From Hellea sp. (GTDB lineage Bacteria > Pseudomonadota > Alphaproteobacteria > Caulobacterales > Maricaulaceae): 64,000 bases of DNA. Below the pieces are notes generated by a model that worked only from the letters and a program-made list of their open reading frames with translations, did not search any database and was not told the origin of the DNA. This document shows positions 6,889 through 15,569 of this stretch, piece by piece (the stretch's first letter is position 1; each line of letters starts with the position of its first letter). Position numbers and translations under genes: made by a program. The stretch covers positions 1 through 64,000 of the forward strand of contig JABDKG010000043.1 in the NCBI GenBank assembly GCA_013002305.1, read 5' to 3'.

Positions 6889-7021
6889 CGAGATCGCGCT
6901 CTCTGTCTGCCGTCCCGTTTCAATCAAAAGAACTCGGTCTAAAACCGCAATATCGGCCCGGCGCATTTCGGGCGCTCGCCCTCAATGACACCCCACGGGG
7001 GGTTAATGCACCATACTTAGT
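6884..7021. repeat. degenerate copy of the palindromic element
   Basis: Recognisable by 'ccgtagcgaga', 'gccgtcccgtttcaa', 'cggcgcatttcgggc', 'gggttaatgcaccatactta'. The left terminal repeat is gone. It ends at the stop of the immunity gene at 7024. Confidence 0.65.
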
Positions 7022-7023
7022 AA

Positions 7024-7545
7024 CTATTTGACAAAGTCAGACATTAATATTGGTACCGATGTTAATATGACATGTGAATCAGCTTCGTTTTCGTTTTCAC
7101 AATTGAGTGCTATAATAAGCGGCCTAAACCAATATTGATCTTCAAATAAATTTTGCTGATTATATAACCCGCTCAAATCTAACTTTAATCGCGCACGATC
7201 GCCGGGCGTAAAAATTATTGTTTCAACGTCTTCTGATAACACGATCCCAAGAGGCGGTCTTTCTAACCGTCGTCCATCTGTTCCAATTATGTCGGCGTCG
7301 TGACGACGACTAGATTTTCCGTCAATTGCGCTTTTATAAATGCAAATATTTTTCTCAGAGGAATTTTCAAAATTAAGATCGATAATTCCGAGTCCGTCAT
7401 TGTATTTATTGATTTTCTCAACAATCAAAGATTCTATAAGCATTACGTTCTTTTTTGGAAATTCCGGGATATTTGAGTACTTCGAAGTTACGCATGCGAC
7501 CTGACTAATTATCACGAACAAGAGAGCGATCCTATGCCTGGTCAT
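7024..7545 (-). CDS. putative lipoprotein immunity protein paired with the RHS metzincin-like tip
   Basis: The track starts at 7572, but the ATG at 7545 overlaps the RHS stop codon (ATGA) and has a perfect GGAGGAAA seven bases upstream, so 173 residues are chosen. The N-terminus is hydrophobic and reaches a cysteine (LLFVIISQVAC); Gln at -3 makes the lipobox atypical, but export is likely. The rest is beta-rich in appearance (LIVEKINKYNDGLGIIDLNF) with no family recognised. Four-base overlap with the toxin gene and an envelope location suggest it protects the periplasm against the linked tip. AT-rich. Confidence 0.75.
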   Translation of the reverse strand: MTRHRIALLFVIISQVACVTSKYSNIPEFPKKNVMLIESLIVEKINKYNDGLGIIDLNFENSSEKNICIYKSAIDGKSSRRHDADIIGTDGRRLERPPLGIVLSEDVETIIFTPGDRARLKLDLSGLYNQQNLFEDQYWFRPLIIALNCENENEADSHVILTSVPILMSDFVK

Positions 7546-8801
7546 CCGCAATTTCCTCCGAATACTAAACATTGATAATTATCATTGTTGTTCAATGCCA
7601 TGGAGGGGTGTTTTTGTGCAAGATATCTTGCCCCGGATTGACCGTAAGCTTTTCTAATAACATTACCGTTTTGATCAATGAATATTCGATGGCTTGCGAC
7701 ACTAGCGGGCGTATTTGATGGAAGCAATAAATCACTCATACCGATATTGTGGCCAACTTCATGAGATATTGCATACGCATTGGCTTTTAAAGCTGCTGAG
7801 TTGTAACCTGGATGTACCGTAATTTGATCACCATTGAGCGTCGCTGTCATTGCGGCGTTTCCGTATGCTTGATCAGAAAATTTAATCGAGGACCCTTCAC
7901 CTTCAACGCCAATTTGGTCATGTATCTTAACAATTGTATTTGAAACAGACACCAAATTTTCAATCGTTGCAGATCCACTACCAAACATCTCTTCAAATTT
8001 TTGTTTTGTTGAAACTTGAGCAGTAGAAAGTTGCTCACCACTCACCGACGCATCAATTAATTCATCAAGATCTTTCCATTCATTCATCAATTCGGTTCTT
8101 GCGTCGGATGCAGCTTGATGGATCGAAGCACACCGCTCATCTCCTTCGCATTTTAACATACCGGTCGGATCAGTCGCATTAATCGGATTGCCTCCGACAT
8201 ACCCATACCGGTTAAACATCAGGGGCTGTTCAACACTGAACTGTACCGGATCGTGACTCAAAAACCGCCCGATCACCGGATCATAATACCTCGCCTGCAT
8301 ATAAGTCAGGCCGGTGTCGGTGTCTTTAATATGGCCGGTGAAGCCGGCCTGGTTATCGTTAGCGGCGTTGTTGACGAGTGAGATGCCAAAGGGCGTATAT
8401 TGCTCGGTCCAGAGGATAGCGCCAGTGTCATCCGTGCCCGCGACCGCGCTGCCGAGGTGATCATGGTGGAGGTAAGTCACTTCATCTGTGTAGTTCAGCC
8501 TCGTGCCGATAGATTTAACCCGCGCGACGGTTTTCCCGTCCATTTTGATATAATTGGTGACATGGTCATCCGCCGTGCCCGGGGCGAGCTGCACCACATA
8601 GGCCAGGCTGCCGGACGCATCATAAACATTATAGCGGGTTGTGCTCGTGCCATCGCCGTTGGCGATCACGGATTTAACCCGGCGGTTATGACCATCATAG
8701 CGGTAAGCCCCGCTCTCATCGCCTGACAGTCCGGTCGGACGGTCGGTGGCGTCATAATTCATGTCGATACCGCCAAGGGACGTTACATTGCCCCGGATCA
8801 A
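7542..8801 (-). CDS. 5'-truncated RHS protein with metzincin-like C-terminal toxin domain
   Basis: 419 residues. Residues about 1-214 are the end of an RHS core: YD-type repeats, YTPFG, GHIKDTDTGLTYMQARYYDP, GRFLSHDP and the closing NRYGYVGGNPINATDPTG. Residues 215-419 form the variable tip with HEVGHNIGMSD at about 347-357, which is the metzincin pattern HExxHxxGxxH/D with Asp as third ligand, as in snapalysin. The upstream frame meets a stop in the half element at 8791; the only start is a TTG at 8801 formed by element sequence, with the element's TAAGG seven to eight bases before it. The normal multi-kilobase RHS shell is missing, so delivery is doubtful although the tip itself looks intact. 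Confidence 0.85.
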   Translation of the reverse strand: MIRGNVTSLGGIDMNYDATDRPTGLSGDESGAYRYDGHNRRVKSVIANGDGTSTTRYNVYDASGSLAYVVQLAPGTADDHVTNYIKMDGKTVARVKSIGTRLNYTDEVTYLHHDHLGSAVAGTDDTGAILWTEQYTPFGISLVNNAANDNQAGFTGHIKDTDTGLTYMQARYYDPVIGRFLSHDPVQFSVEQPLMFNRYGYVGGNPINATDPTGMLKCEGDERCASIHQAASDARTELMNEWKDLDELIDASVSGEQLSTAQVSTKQKFEEMFGSGSATIENLVSVSNTIVKIHDQIGVEGEGSSIKFSDQAYGNAAMTATLNGDQITVHPGYNSAALKANAYAISHEVGHNIGMSDLLLPSNTPASVASHRIFIDQNGNVIRKAYGQSGARYLAQKHPSMALNNNDNYQCLVFGGNCG

Positions 8802-8872
8802 AATTCAACCTTACCCCGTAGGGCGGATTAGCGATAGCGAAATCCGCCGTCCCGTTTCAACCGGATCGTTGG
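8791..8872. repeat. left half of the palindromic element
   Basis: Runs from 'ccccggatcaaaattcaacc' through 'gtagggcggattagcgatagcg' to 'ccgtcccgtttcaaccgga', then stops matching. The outer ACCAAGTA is missing and the break is fused to RHS coding sequence in a different frame from the orphan tips. Confidence 0.75.
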
Positions 8873-8900
8873 GAATATAGCGTCGACATTGGAATAGCGC

Positions 8901-9512
8901 TTAATAGCGGCCGTCGAGGCGGCGTCTGGGCAGGTCGTACCGGCGCTCGAACTGGCGGACGCGGTAGCGCGCATCATCCATTTCGCGCTCCAGACGGCGG
9001 GCCTTATAGCGCAGCCGGTCGCGCTCTTTATCGGTCAGATTTAGCGTCCGGTCATTGAGGCGGGCGCGGACGTGATGGAGCGCTTCGGCCTTGTCATAAT
9101 AGCGATCGACGAGCTGTTTATGCTCGCGTTTAATGGCGTAACGGGCGCGGCCCTCTTCATAACCCGGCGCATATTCGGCCGAAAGTTCGCCCGCGCAAAC
9201 CTGATTATAGGCGCCGCCATTTTCGCCGCGTTCAAAGCCGCGCTGGAAAGTGCAATAGCTGACAACGCCGCGATCATAGCCGGCCCAGTAAGCGCGGTTG
9301 TCGACCGAGGCGCCATATTTGGTACATTTCTCGGCGACCTTTTCGAGGCGGCTCGAGGCCTTGCCATTGGCGCCGTCCTTATAGCCGACCGCTTCCCAAT
9401 TGCCGGCCATGCACGTGTCCTCGGAGATGGTCGAGCAGGCGGACAGGCCAATCAGGGCCGCCGCTAAGCTTGTGAACATTAAGAGTTTTTTCTTGCGCCG
9501 ATAAGTCATCAT
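8901..9512 (-). CDS. DUF2799-like lipoprotein
   Basis: 203 residues with a basic start and lipobox (LIGLSAC, Cys near residue 26). The mature part has repeated YxxG and cysteine-containing motifs (WEAVGYKDGANG, YWAGYDRGVVSYC, GYEEGRARY), the pattern of DUF2799 proteins, followed by a charged Arg/Glu-rich C-terminus likely to be coiled coil. Anchored in the outer membrane or periplasm; function unknown. Marks the end of the RHS remnant region. Confidence 0.8.
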   Translation of the reverse strand: MMTYRRKKKLLMFTSLAAALIGLSACSTISEDTCMAGNWEAVGYKDGANGKASSRLEKVAEKCTKYGASVDNRAYWAGYDRGVVSYCTFQRGFERGENGGAYNQVCAGELSAEYAPGYEEGRARYAIKREHKQLVDRYYDKAEALHHVRARLNDRTLNLTDKERDRLRYKARRLEREMDDARYRVRQFERRYDLPRRRLDGRY

Positions 9513-9610
9513 GGGGCCTTTTAGCGCAATCGGCTTGAATAGGGAATGACGCGGCCGTTCATTTTTGCGACAGGATTATCAGAGCGCCGGAGGCGAGCAG
9601 CGGTCATAAA

Positions 9611-9643
9611 AAAACCCGCTCACGGCCGAGCGGGTTTTAAATT
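9611..9643. terminator. intrinsic terminator, probably bidirectional
   Basis: Perfect 11-bp stem AAAACCCGCTC - ACGGCC - GAGCGGGTTTT with T/A tracts on both sides. It lies just downstream of the stop codon of the minus-strand gene at 9659-10072, which it most likely terminates. Confidence 0.85.
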
Positions 9644-9658
9644 TAACTGCCGGAGCGT

Positions 9659-10072
9659 CTATTTGATCTTGTCTTTGACAACATCTGTGACGGCGTCTTT
9701 CGCCATATCTTTGCCCGCATCAACGGCTTCATCGACGATCACGTCAGCCAGGCTCGTGCCTGTATCGGTGGTGGTGGTTGACGAGGCGTCGGTGACTTCC
9801 GGACGGATTGTGACCGGGTACATACAATATAGGCCGTCATTGAGCTCATCGCCCGGGCACTCGGTAACGCCGAGCTGATTGCCGTCATAAATTTCGTCCT
9901 GATAAGCTTCGTCGCGGATCGGGACCAGGCAATAATCGCTGCCCTTAACTTTGACCATTGTGCCGCCTTCCGAGGTGCATTCCCGGTCATTGGTGATGGC
10001 GCTGGCCGAAGCTGCGAAAAAGGCTGTCGCTGCGATTGATGTTGCAACGGCGCCCAGAATAAATTTAGCCAT
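9659..10072 (-). CDS. exported protein of unknown function
   Basis: 137 residues with a cleavable signal peptide (FFAASASA-ITND, cleavage near residue 25). Four cysteines in the mature part (RECTS, DYCLV, TECPG, LYCMY) could form two disulfides in the periplasm. The C-terminus is acidic and Ala/Asp/Lys-rich and may be helical. Followed by a clear terminator, so probably monocistronic. No family recognised. Confidence 0.75.
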   Translation of the reverse strand: MAKFILGAVATSIAATAFFAASASAITNDRECTSEGGTMVKVKGSDYCLVPIRDEAYQDEIYDGNQLGVTECPGDELNDGLYCMYPVTIRPEVTDASSTTTTDTGTSLADVIVDEAVDAGKDMAKDAVTDVVKDKIK

Positions 10073-10174
10073 TTTATACTCCTACTAAATCTTTGAGCGG
10101 TCTATTAGCAGACCTTTATTGTCTTACAAAGCCTTCAACTGTAAAAACTGCAGGAATCAGGCCATTAATTGCTT

Positions 10175-10774
10175 ATGTCTTTGAAAACACCAGATTTTAC
10201 ATTCGAAGCTCGATATTCAGGGCCCGTTTGCGGCGTCGATGAAGCGGGTCGCGGCCCTTTGGCCGGCCCTGTCGTGGCCGCTGCGGTCATCCTGGATCCA
10301 GCGAATCTGCCCTCTGGTCTCAATGACAGTAAGGTCCTATCGCACGGGGTCCGTGAACTGCTCATGAATGACATATTTGTAATGTCCAGCGTCGGCATTG
10401 GCATCGCTGAGCCGGAGGAAATTGACCGGGCCAATATACTCGGCGCGACCATGATCGCGATGCGCCGCGCGGTCGAAAATCTGCCGGTTAAGCCCGAGGC
10501 GGCTTTGATCGATGGCAATAAAGCGCCGCCGCTTTCCTGCCAGACCCGGACTCTGATCAAAGGCGATGCGCGCTGCCTCTCAATCGCCGCTGCGTCGATC
10601 GTTGCCAAGGTCACCCGCGACCGTCTCATGGTTGAGGCCGATCTGCGCTATCCCGGCTATGGTTTTGCCCGGCATAAGGGCTACGCCACTGAAATTCACC
10701 GCGCCCAGATAAAAGCCCTCGGTCCCTGCCCAATACACCGCCGCAGCTTTATGCCGATTAAGATGATGGTTTAA
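10175..10774 (+). CDS. rnhB: ribonuclease HII
   Basis: 199 residues from the ATG at 10175 (the track's TTG at 10169 is not needed). Contains CGVDEAGRGPLAGPVVAAAVIL at the N-terminus, the RNase HII signature with the first catalytic Asp and Glu, then LNDSK, LIDGN and SIVAKVTRD with the other acidic residues. Removes RNA from RNA/DNA hybrids and excises misincorporated ribonucleotides. Its stop overlaps that of the convergent gene at 10771 by four bases. Confidence 0.95.
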   Translation: MSLKTPDFTFEARYSGPVCGVDEAGRGPLAGPVVAAAVILDPANLPSGLNDSKVLSHGVRELLMNDIFVMSSVGIGIAEPEEIDRANILGATMIAMRRAVENLPVKPEAALIDGNKAPPLSCQTRTLIKGDARCLSIAAASIVAKVTRDRLMVEADLRYPGYGFARHKGYATEIHRAQIKALGPCPIHRRSFMPIKMMV

Positions 10775-11448
10775 GCATCCATGCTGAGCGCCAGAACCCG
10801 GCTGACATAGGAAATATTTTCGCCGCTCTCGTCGGCCCATGCGTTAAACGCGGCTTGAACGTCGCGCTTGGCGGTTTTGGACGTCACCGGCTTGTCGATG
10901 ATGCCGGCATGGATGAGCGCGGCTGTGACGTCCTGTGACAGAATAAAGGCCGGTACGCCGGAAAAGCGCAGCGCGTAACAGGCCGTATTGGCGCCGAGAT
11001 GCGAGCCGTTTTTCTGCAGATAATCCAGAAGTCCGATAAAATCCTCGCTTGGCCAATCGCGGATAAATTTATCGGCGGAGCCGACTTTTGCCGCCATGTT
11101 CAAAATCATTTGCGCGTTTTTGGGCACGGTTTTGATTTTGACGGGATTGCGAACAATGCCCGTATCCGAGGTCAGGCGCTCCATATCATCAAGGTCAATC
11201 GCGGCACATTTTCGGGGATTAAATTTCCAGAACGCTGTCTCAAATCCGTCCCATTTGGCCTCAACCACTTTCCAGCTAAATCCGGCCTGAAATATCCGTT
11301 TGGTAAATTGCGCCAGCCAGCGATCATCGCTCATGTCGGCGAGATTGTAGCGGTAATGCGACAGACCTTCTTCGACTTTGGCAGCCAGCCCGTCTTCGCC
11401 GCCATGTCGTCCGGCGGCCCGATGTAAAATAGTCGCAAATTTTTCCAT
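10771..11448 (-). CDS. Tag-like DNA-3-methyladenine glycosylase I family protein
   Basis: 225 residues. The central part (QAGFSWKVVEAKWDGFETAF, FNPRKCAAIDLDDMERL, GIVRNPVKIKTVPKNAQ) follows the Tag glycosylase fold. The N-terminal zinc-site sequence of classical Tag (C-x-W...DxEWG) is absent and replaced by an unrelated start. This is a divergent branch, presumably still a base-excision enzyme of the HhH type. Three bases separate it from the TlpA-like gene upstream, so both are likely one operon. Confidence 0.75.
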   Translation of the reverse strand: MEKFATILHRAAGRHGGEDGLAAKVEEGLSHYRYNLADMSDDRWLAQFTKRIFQAGFSWKVVEAKWDGFETAFWKFNPRKCAAIDLDDMERLTSDTGIVRNPVKIKTVPKNAQMILNMAAKVGSADKFIRDWPSEDFIGLLDYLQKNGSHLGANTACYALRFSGVPAFILSQDVTAALIHAGIIDKPVTSKTAKRDVQAAFNAWADESGENISYVSRVLALSMDA

Positions 11449-11451
11449 ATC

Positions 11452-12048
11452 TTACTCTGTCAATCGATCAATCAATGCCAGCGCCTCCGGGCTGCTCCAA
11501 TCGGCTGTGCCTTCAAGGCGGGCAATCTCCTGGCCGTTTCGATTATAAAGGATTGTCACCGGCAGTCCACGGGCGCCGAGTTTCGCCCCGAGGCTGAGGC
11601 TGCCATCATGCCAGTCGGTCAGGTTTTTAAGACCATATTTTTCAAAAAAGGGCGGGATATCTGACGCATCTTTATCGAGGCTTATGGTGATGATTTGAAA
11701 ATCCGCATTGTTCGTCTGAGCGGCCAGACGATCCAATGACGGCATCTCTTGGACGCAGGGCGCGCACCAGGTCGCCCAGGCGTTCATCAGCACATATTGA
11801 CCGCGAAGATCCGAGAGTTTCTGGCTCTGTCCATCGACCGTTTTGAAGCTCAAAACCGGCTGCGGCGGCGGGTTTTGCAGCACATAGAGCTTACTCAGGG
11901 ACTTAACGGCGTAGCTTTGCAAGGCCTTTTGCTCGGAGCTCGATGTCGATTTTGAGGGCTGACAGGATTGCACTATCAAGGCAAATATGGCTATGAGGCC
12001 GATTGCGACCATTAGCTTGATCGCATTTGACAAAGACAGGAATTTCAT
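11452..12048 (-). CDS. TlpA-family thioredoxin-like protein, membrane-anchored
   Basis: The track starts at 12144, but the ATG at 12048 has GGAG seven bases upstream and gives a proper N-terminal membrane anchor ([17 protein letters not shown], also a possible lipobox). The periplasmic part has [17 protein letters not shown] with the CAPC redox pair and GLPVTILYN with the cis-Pro. Likely a thiol-disulfide reductase for envelope proteins or cytochrome maturation. Divergent from argH with only one base between the two start codons, so each gene's SD lies inside the other. Confidence 0.88.
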   Translation of the reverse strand: MKFLSLSNAIKLMVAIGLIAIFALIVQSCQPSKSTSSSEQKALQSYAVKSLSKLYVLQNPPPQPVLSFKTVDGQSQKLSDLRGQYVLMNAWATWCAPCVQEMPSLDRLAAQTNNADFQIITISLDKDASDIPPFFEKYGLKNLTDWHDGSLSLGAKLGARGLPVTILYNRNGQEIARLEGTADWSSPEALALIDRLTE

Positions 12049-12049
12049 A

Positions 12050-13459
12050 ATGGGCTCCGATAACACAGCCGGTAAGAGCACTAAACAGAAAATGTGGGGC
12101 GGGCGCTTTTCCGCCGCACCGGGCGAGCTGATGCAGGCGATCAATGTCTCGATCGGTTTTGATCAGCGTCTGGCCGCGCAGGATATACGCGGCTCTCTGG
12201 CCCATGCCGCCATGCTGGCCAAAAACGGAATTATCTCCAAACAGGATCTCAAGGACATTCAAGAGGGCCTCGGCGAGATTAAGGCCGAGATTGCGGACGG
12301 GACTTTTCCCTTCTCCGATGAGCTCGAAGATATTCACCTCAATATTGAAGCAAGGCTCAAAGATAAGATCGGCGACGCGGCAGGGCGGCTGCATACGGGC
12401 CGCTCCCGCAATGATCAGGTCGCAACAGATTTCCGGTTATGGGTAAGAGATTATCTTGATCATTTTGACGCTCAGATCACCGACCTGATGACAGCGTTGC
12501 TGACCAAGGCCAGCGATCACACCGACACGATCATGCCGGGCTTCACCCATTTGCAAAACGCGCAGCCCGTGACCTTTGGCCATCATATGCTGGCCTATCT
12601 CGAGATGTTTGCGCGCGATCGGTCACGGATGAAGGATTGCCGCGGACGGATGAATGAAAGCCCGCTCGGCGCCGCCGCGCTTGCCGGAACTCCCTATCCG
12701 ATTGACCGTAAAATGACCGCCAAAGAGCTCGGCTTTGACCGGCCAATGGCAAACTCACTCGACGCTGTATCCGCCCGTGATTTTGCGCTTGAGGCTTTAT
12801 CGGTCGCGTCCATCTGCGCGACGCATCTTTCGCGCCTATCCGAAGAGATTGTGATCTGGACATCGGCGCAGTTTCAGTTCGTCAAACTGACCGACGCCTT
12901 TACGACCGGCAGCTCAATCATGCCGCAAAAGCGAAATCCTGACGCGGCCGAGCTGATCCGCGCTAAAACCGGCCGGATCATGGGCGCCCTAACCTCGCTG
13001 ACCATCGTCATGAAAGGATTGCCGCTGGCCTATTCCAAGGACATGCAGGAAGATAAGGAACCGGTGTTTGACGCTTTTGACGCCTTGTCTCTCGGTCTTG
13101 CCGCTATGACGGGCATGGTCGCCGATATGGAGCCCAATGAAGAGCGCCTGCTCGAGTCGGCATCTGCGGCCTACTCGACAGCAACCGATCTCGCCGATTG
13201 GCTCGTCCGCAAACTGAATATGCCTTTTCGGGATGCCCACCACGTCACCGGCACGATCGTCGCGCTCGCGGAAAAGCAAAATAAAACGCTCGACGCCATG
13301 GCGCTCTATGATTTGCAAACGGTCGAGCCGCGCATCACCGACGATATTTATTCCGTCCTGACCCCGCTGGCCTCTGCCAGCTCGCGCACGTCCTATGGCG
13401 GCACCGCGCCCTCCGAAGTCGCCAAACAGGTCAAGCGCTGGAAAAAGGCACTGGGCTAG
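12050..13459 (+). CDS. argH: argininosuccinate lyase
   Basis: 469 residues from the ATG at 12050; the longer start in the track (11987) would run through the divergent gene. Begins KMWGGRF and contains [27 protein letters not shown] and the fumarase/aspartase-superfamily signature [12 protein letters not shown] with the catalytic Ser. Cleaves argininosuccinate to arginine and fumarate, the last step of arginine synthesis. SD AGGAA lies in the divergent TlpA-like gene. The following small ORF starts two bases after its stop. Confidence 0.96.
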   Translation: MGSDNTAGKSTKQKMWGGRFSAAPGELMQAINVSIGFDQRLAAQDIRGSLAHAAMLAKNGIISKQDLKDIQEGLGEIKAEIADGTFPFSDELEDIHLNIEARLKDKIGDAAGRLHTGRSRNDQVATDFRLWVRDYLDHFDAQITDLMTALLTKASDHTDTIMPGFTHLQNAQPVTFGHHMLAYLEMFARDRSRMKDCRGRMNESPLGAAALAGTPYPIDRKMTAKELGFDRPMANSLDAVSARDFALEALSVASICATHLSRLSEEIVIWTSAQFQFVKLTDAFTTGSSIMPQKRNPDAAELIRAKTGRIMGALTSLTIVMKGLPLAYSKDMQEDKEPVFDAFDALSLGLAAMTGMVADMEPNEERLLESASAAYSTATDLADWLVRKLNMPFRDAHHVTGTIVALAEKQNKTLDAMALYDLQTVEPRITDDIYSVLTPLASASSRTSYGGTAPSEVAKQVKRWKKALG

Positions 13460-13461
13460 TT

Positions 13462-13968
13462 TTGGTCGAGATTTTCAAAGACTTTCTGCCGGACTTCCAT
13501 TTCAAGGATATTGACCGGCTCTTCATGACCGAAATACTGCCGTGGTTCTTTCAGGACACAGTCGTCACCGGCCATAAACATTTCATGTTCTCCCATGTGT
13601 TTATGAATGACGGGAACGTCGTCAATCCGCGCCTGTTTGAGCCCGTTCGCGGCATGATCCCGGAGCTGTTAAAGAAGACGAAATTTATCGGCGTGACCCG
13701 CATTCGTGCCGTGCTCTACACGAACCAAGGCCGGGAAATTATACATCCGACCCATACAGATATCCCGCTCGATTCCGAGTTTTCCGACAAGTTTAAAACC
13801 GCCGTTTATCATGTGAATAGCTGCAACGGCAAAACCGTGATCGGGGATCAGGAAATAATCTCGCAGGCCAATCAGATGATCCTGTTTGATAATATTCCCC
13901 ATTACGGGACAACCCAGACTGACACGGATATACGGGTGGTTTTGAATTTTAATCTGCGCATCGAGTAA
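13462..13968 (+). CDS. 2OG-Fe(II) oxygenase-like protein
   Basis: 168 residues from a TTG two bases after the argH stop; no SD is visible, so translation probably depends on coupling, and an internal ATG (residue 22) is an alternative. The second half has HPTHTDIPL (an HxD-type iron site), then LFDNIPHYGTTQTDTDIRVV with a distal His and an Arg placed to bind 2-oxoglutarate. This is the double-stranded beta-helix dioxygenase pattern. Substrate unknown; a peptidyl or small-molecule hydroxylation is possible. Confidence 0.65.
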   Translation: MVEIFKDFLPDFHFKDIDRLFMTEILPWFFQDTVVTGHKHFMFSHVFMNDGNVVNPRLFEPVRGMIPELLKKTKFIGVTRIRAVLYTNQGREIIHPTHTDIPLDSEFSDKFKTAVYHVNSCNGKTVIGDQEIISQANQMILFDNIPHYGTTQTDTDIRVVLNFNLRIE

Positions 13969-14020
13969 TAGTTGTTGCGAAACTATATGCGCTCAGCCAT
14001 CAGGAGAAAAAGGGGAGTTC

Positions 14021-15436
14021 ATGGCCAAGCGGCAGGTCAGTATTGGCACGAAAACAGCCTATGGCATGGGCAACAGCCTGCTTTCGGTCAAGAACATGCT
14101 GTTTCACTTTTTCTTCCTGTTTTATTTTTCAAATATTCTGGGCGTATCCGAAGGTCTGATACTGCTCGCCACCATGATCGCTTTGATGGTCGACGCTTTC
14201 ACCGATCCGATTATGGGCCAGATAACCGATAATTATCGCTCGGATAGATGGGGTCGACGCCATAAATTCATGCTCTGGGGCATAGTACCAACTGCCATGG
14301 CTTTGGCGCTTCTATTTATGCCGCCCGATGGCCTTGGGCAGGCGGGCCTGTTTGCCTGGATGCTGTTCTTCCTGCTCGCCGTACGACTTGGCCTGACGGT
14401 TTACGGTGTGCCCTATTATTCGCTCGGGGCGGAGCTATCGACCGATTATAATGAGCGCACCAATATTATTTCCGTCCGCGAGTTTTTTAATACGCTGTTT
14501 AATCTATCGGTTTTCTTTTTTGGTCTGGTTGTTTTCTTGCCGCAAACCGAAGCCTATGAAGACGGGATGATGAATGCTGCTGGCTATAAACCGTTCGCGA
14601 TCACTTTTGCGATTGTCGGCGCATTGGGCGCGTTGATCGCCGTCTGGGGCACGCGCAAAAAAATCAAGGCTTTGAACAAAATCGATCACCCTGATCCGTC
14701 GCGCTGGCAAGAGACGTTTAAAGAAATGAGAAAGGCGGCGCAGCTGCCGTCATTCGTCTGGGCCAGCCTCGGCTACGGGGCGGCGTTAGTCCTGTACGGC
14801 ATTGGCAGTGCGCTGAGCTTTTATATGGGAGTCTATCTCTGGCAATTTTCTCAGATTGAAAAGTTTCTCGTCGCTATGACCCCGCTCCTAACGCTGATCC
14901 CGGCCGTAATTCTCGCCTCGGTTTTAGCGGCCAAATATGACAAAAAACCTACGGCGTTGGTGTTTGGTGCGGTTTACTTGCTCTGTAACATCCTGCCTTA
15001 CGGGCTCTATCTAATAGGAGCCTTGCCGGATATCGGGACGCAAGATGTGCTGATCTTAATCTGTGCCTTCAATGCGCTAGGCTTTATGGGTCTGACAGGG
15101 ATGATCGTGATCGCCAATTCCATGCTCGCCGATGTCGCCGATGAGATGGAACTTAGCACGGGCCGGCGACAAGAAGGCATTCTCTATGCTGCTTTTTCCT
15201 TTGCCCAGAAAATGACTTTCGCGCTCGGGACGATGATCGCAATTATATCGCTTATGATCATAAACTTTCCGCAGCAAAAAGAGCGCAGCGATGTCGCGCA
15301 AAACCTGATTGACGGCCTGGCCTGGGTGTCGCTGGTCAATGCTTTGATATTCGGGCTTTTGGCGCTGCTCTGTTTTGCAAGATATCCACTTACGCGAGCC
15401 CGGCATAAGGTTATTCAAGAGGCTCTTTCGTCGTAA
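14021..15436 (+). CDS. MFS sugar/cation symporter of the GPH type
   Basis: 471 residues with about 12 hydrophobic segments. DAFTDPIMGQITDNYRSDRWGRRHKFMLWG near residues 60-90 is the hallmark loop of the glycoside-pentoside-hexuronide:cation symporter family (MelB-like), and VPYYSLGAELSTDYNERT follows as in that family. Inner-membrane importer, probably of a glycoside or related small solute. Good SD (AGGAGAAAAAGGGGAG). No catabolic gene adjacent shows the substrate. Confidence 0.85.
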   Translation: MAKRQVSIGTKTAYGMGNSLLSVKNMLFHFFFLFYFSNILGVSEGLILLATMIALMVDAFTDPIMGQITDNYRSDRWGRRHKFMLWGIVPTAMALALLFMPPDGLGQAGLFAWMLFFLLAVRLGLTVYGVPYYSLGAELSTDYNERTNIISVREFFNTLFNLSVFFFGLVVFLPQTEAYEDGMMNAAGYKPFAITFAIVGALGALIAVWGTRKKIKALNKIDHPDPSRWQETFKEMRKAAQLPSFVWASLGYGAALVLYGIGSALSFYMGVYLWQFSQIEKFLVAMTPLLTLIPAVILASVLAAKYDKKPTALVFGAVYLLCNILPYGLYLIGALPDIGTQDVLILICAFNALGFMGLTGMIVIANSMLADVADEMELSTGRRQEGILYAAFSFAQKMTFALGTMIAIISLMIINFPQQKERSDVAQNLIDGLAWVSLVNALIFGLLALLCFARYPLTRARHKVIQEALSS

Positions 15437-15442
15437 CAACTG

Positions 15443-15558
15443 CCGCTCATCCCCGTGCAGACGGGGATCTGAACATTTACCAGAATTGACCAGACCTGAG
15501 CGATTGCCTGTCCACGCCCCACCCTGTTTAGTTCCCCGCCTTCGCGGGGATGAGCGGG
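15443..15558. repeat. palindromic repeat, 'ccgctcat...gatgagcgg' family
   Basis: Starts CCGCTCATCCCCGTGCAG and ends CGCGGGGATGAGCGG. Each end also forms its own small hairpin. Lies between convergent genes and may terminate transcription from both sides. Confidence 0.85.
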
Positions 15559-15569
15559 GTAATGGGGGG

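Noticed and set aside
7542-8801. Complete RHS toxin gene
   Set aside because: The core is only about 214 residues and the upstream frame is stopped inside an element, so the shell needed for a functional RHS protein is missing.
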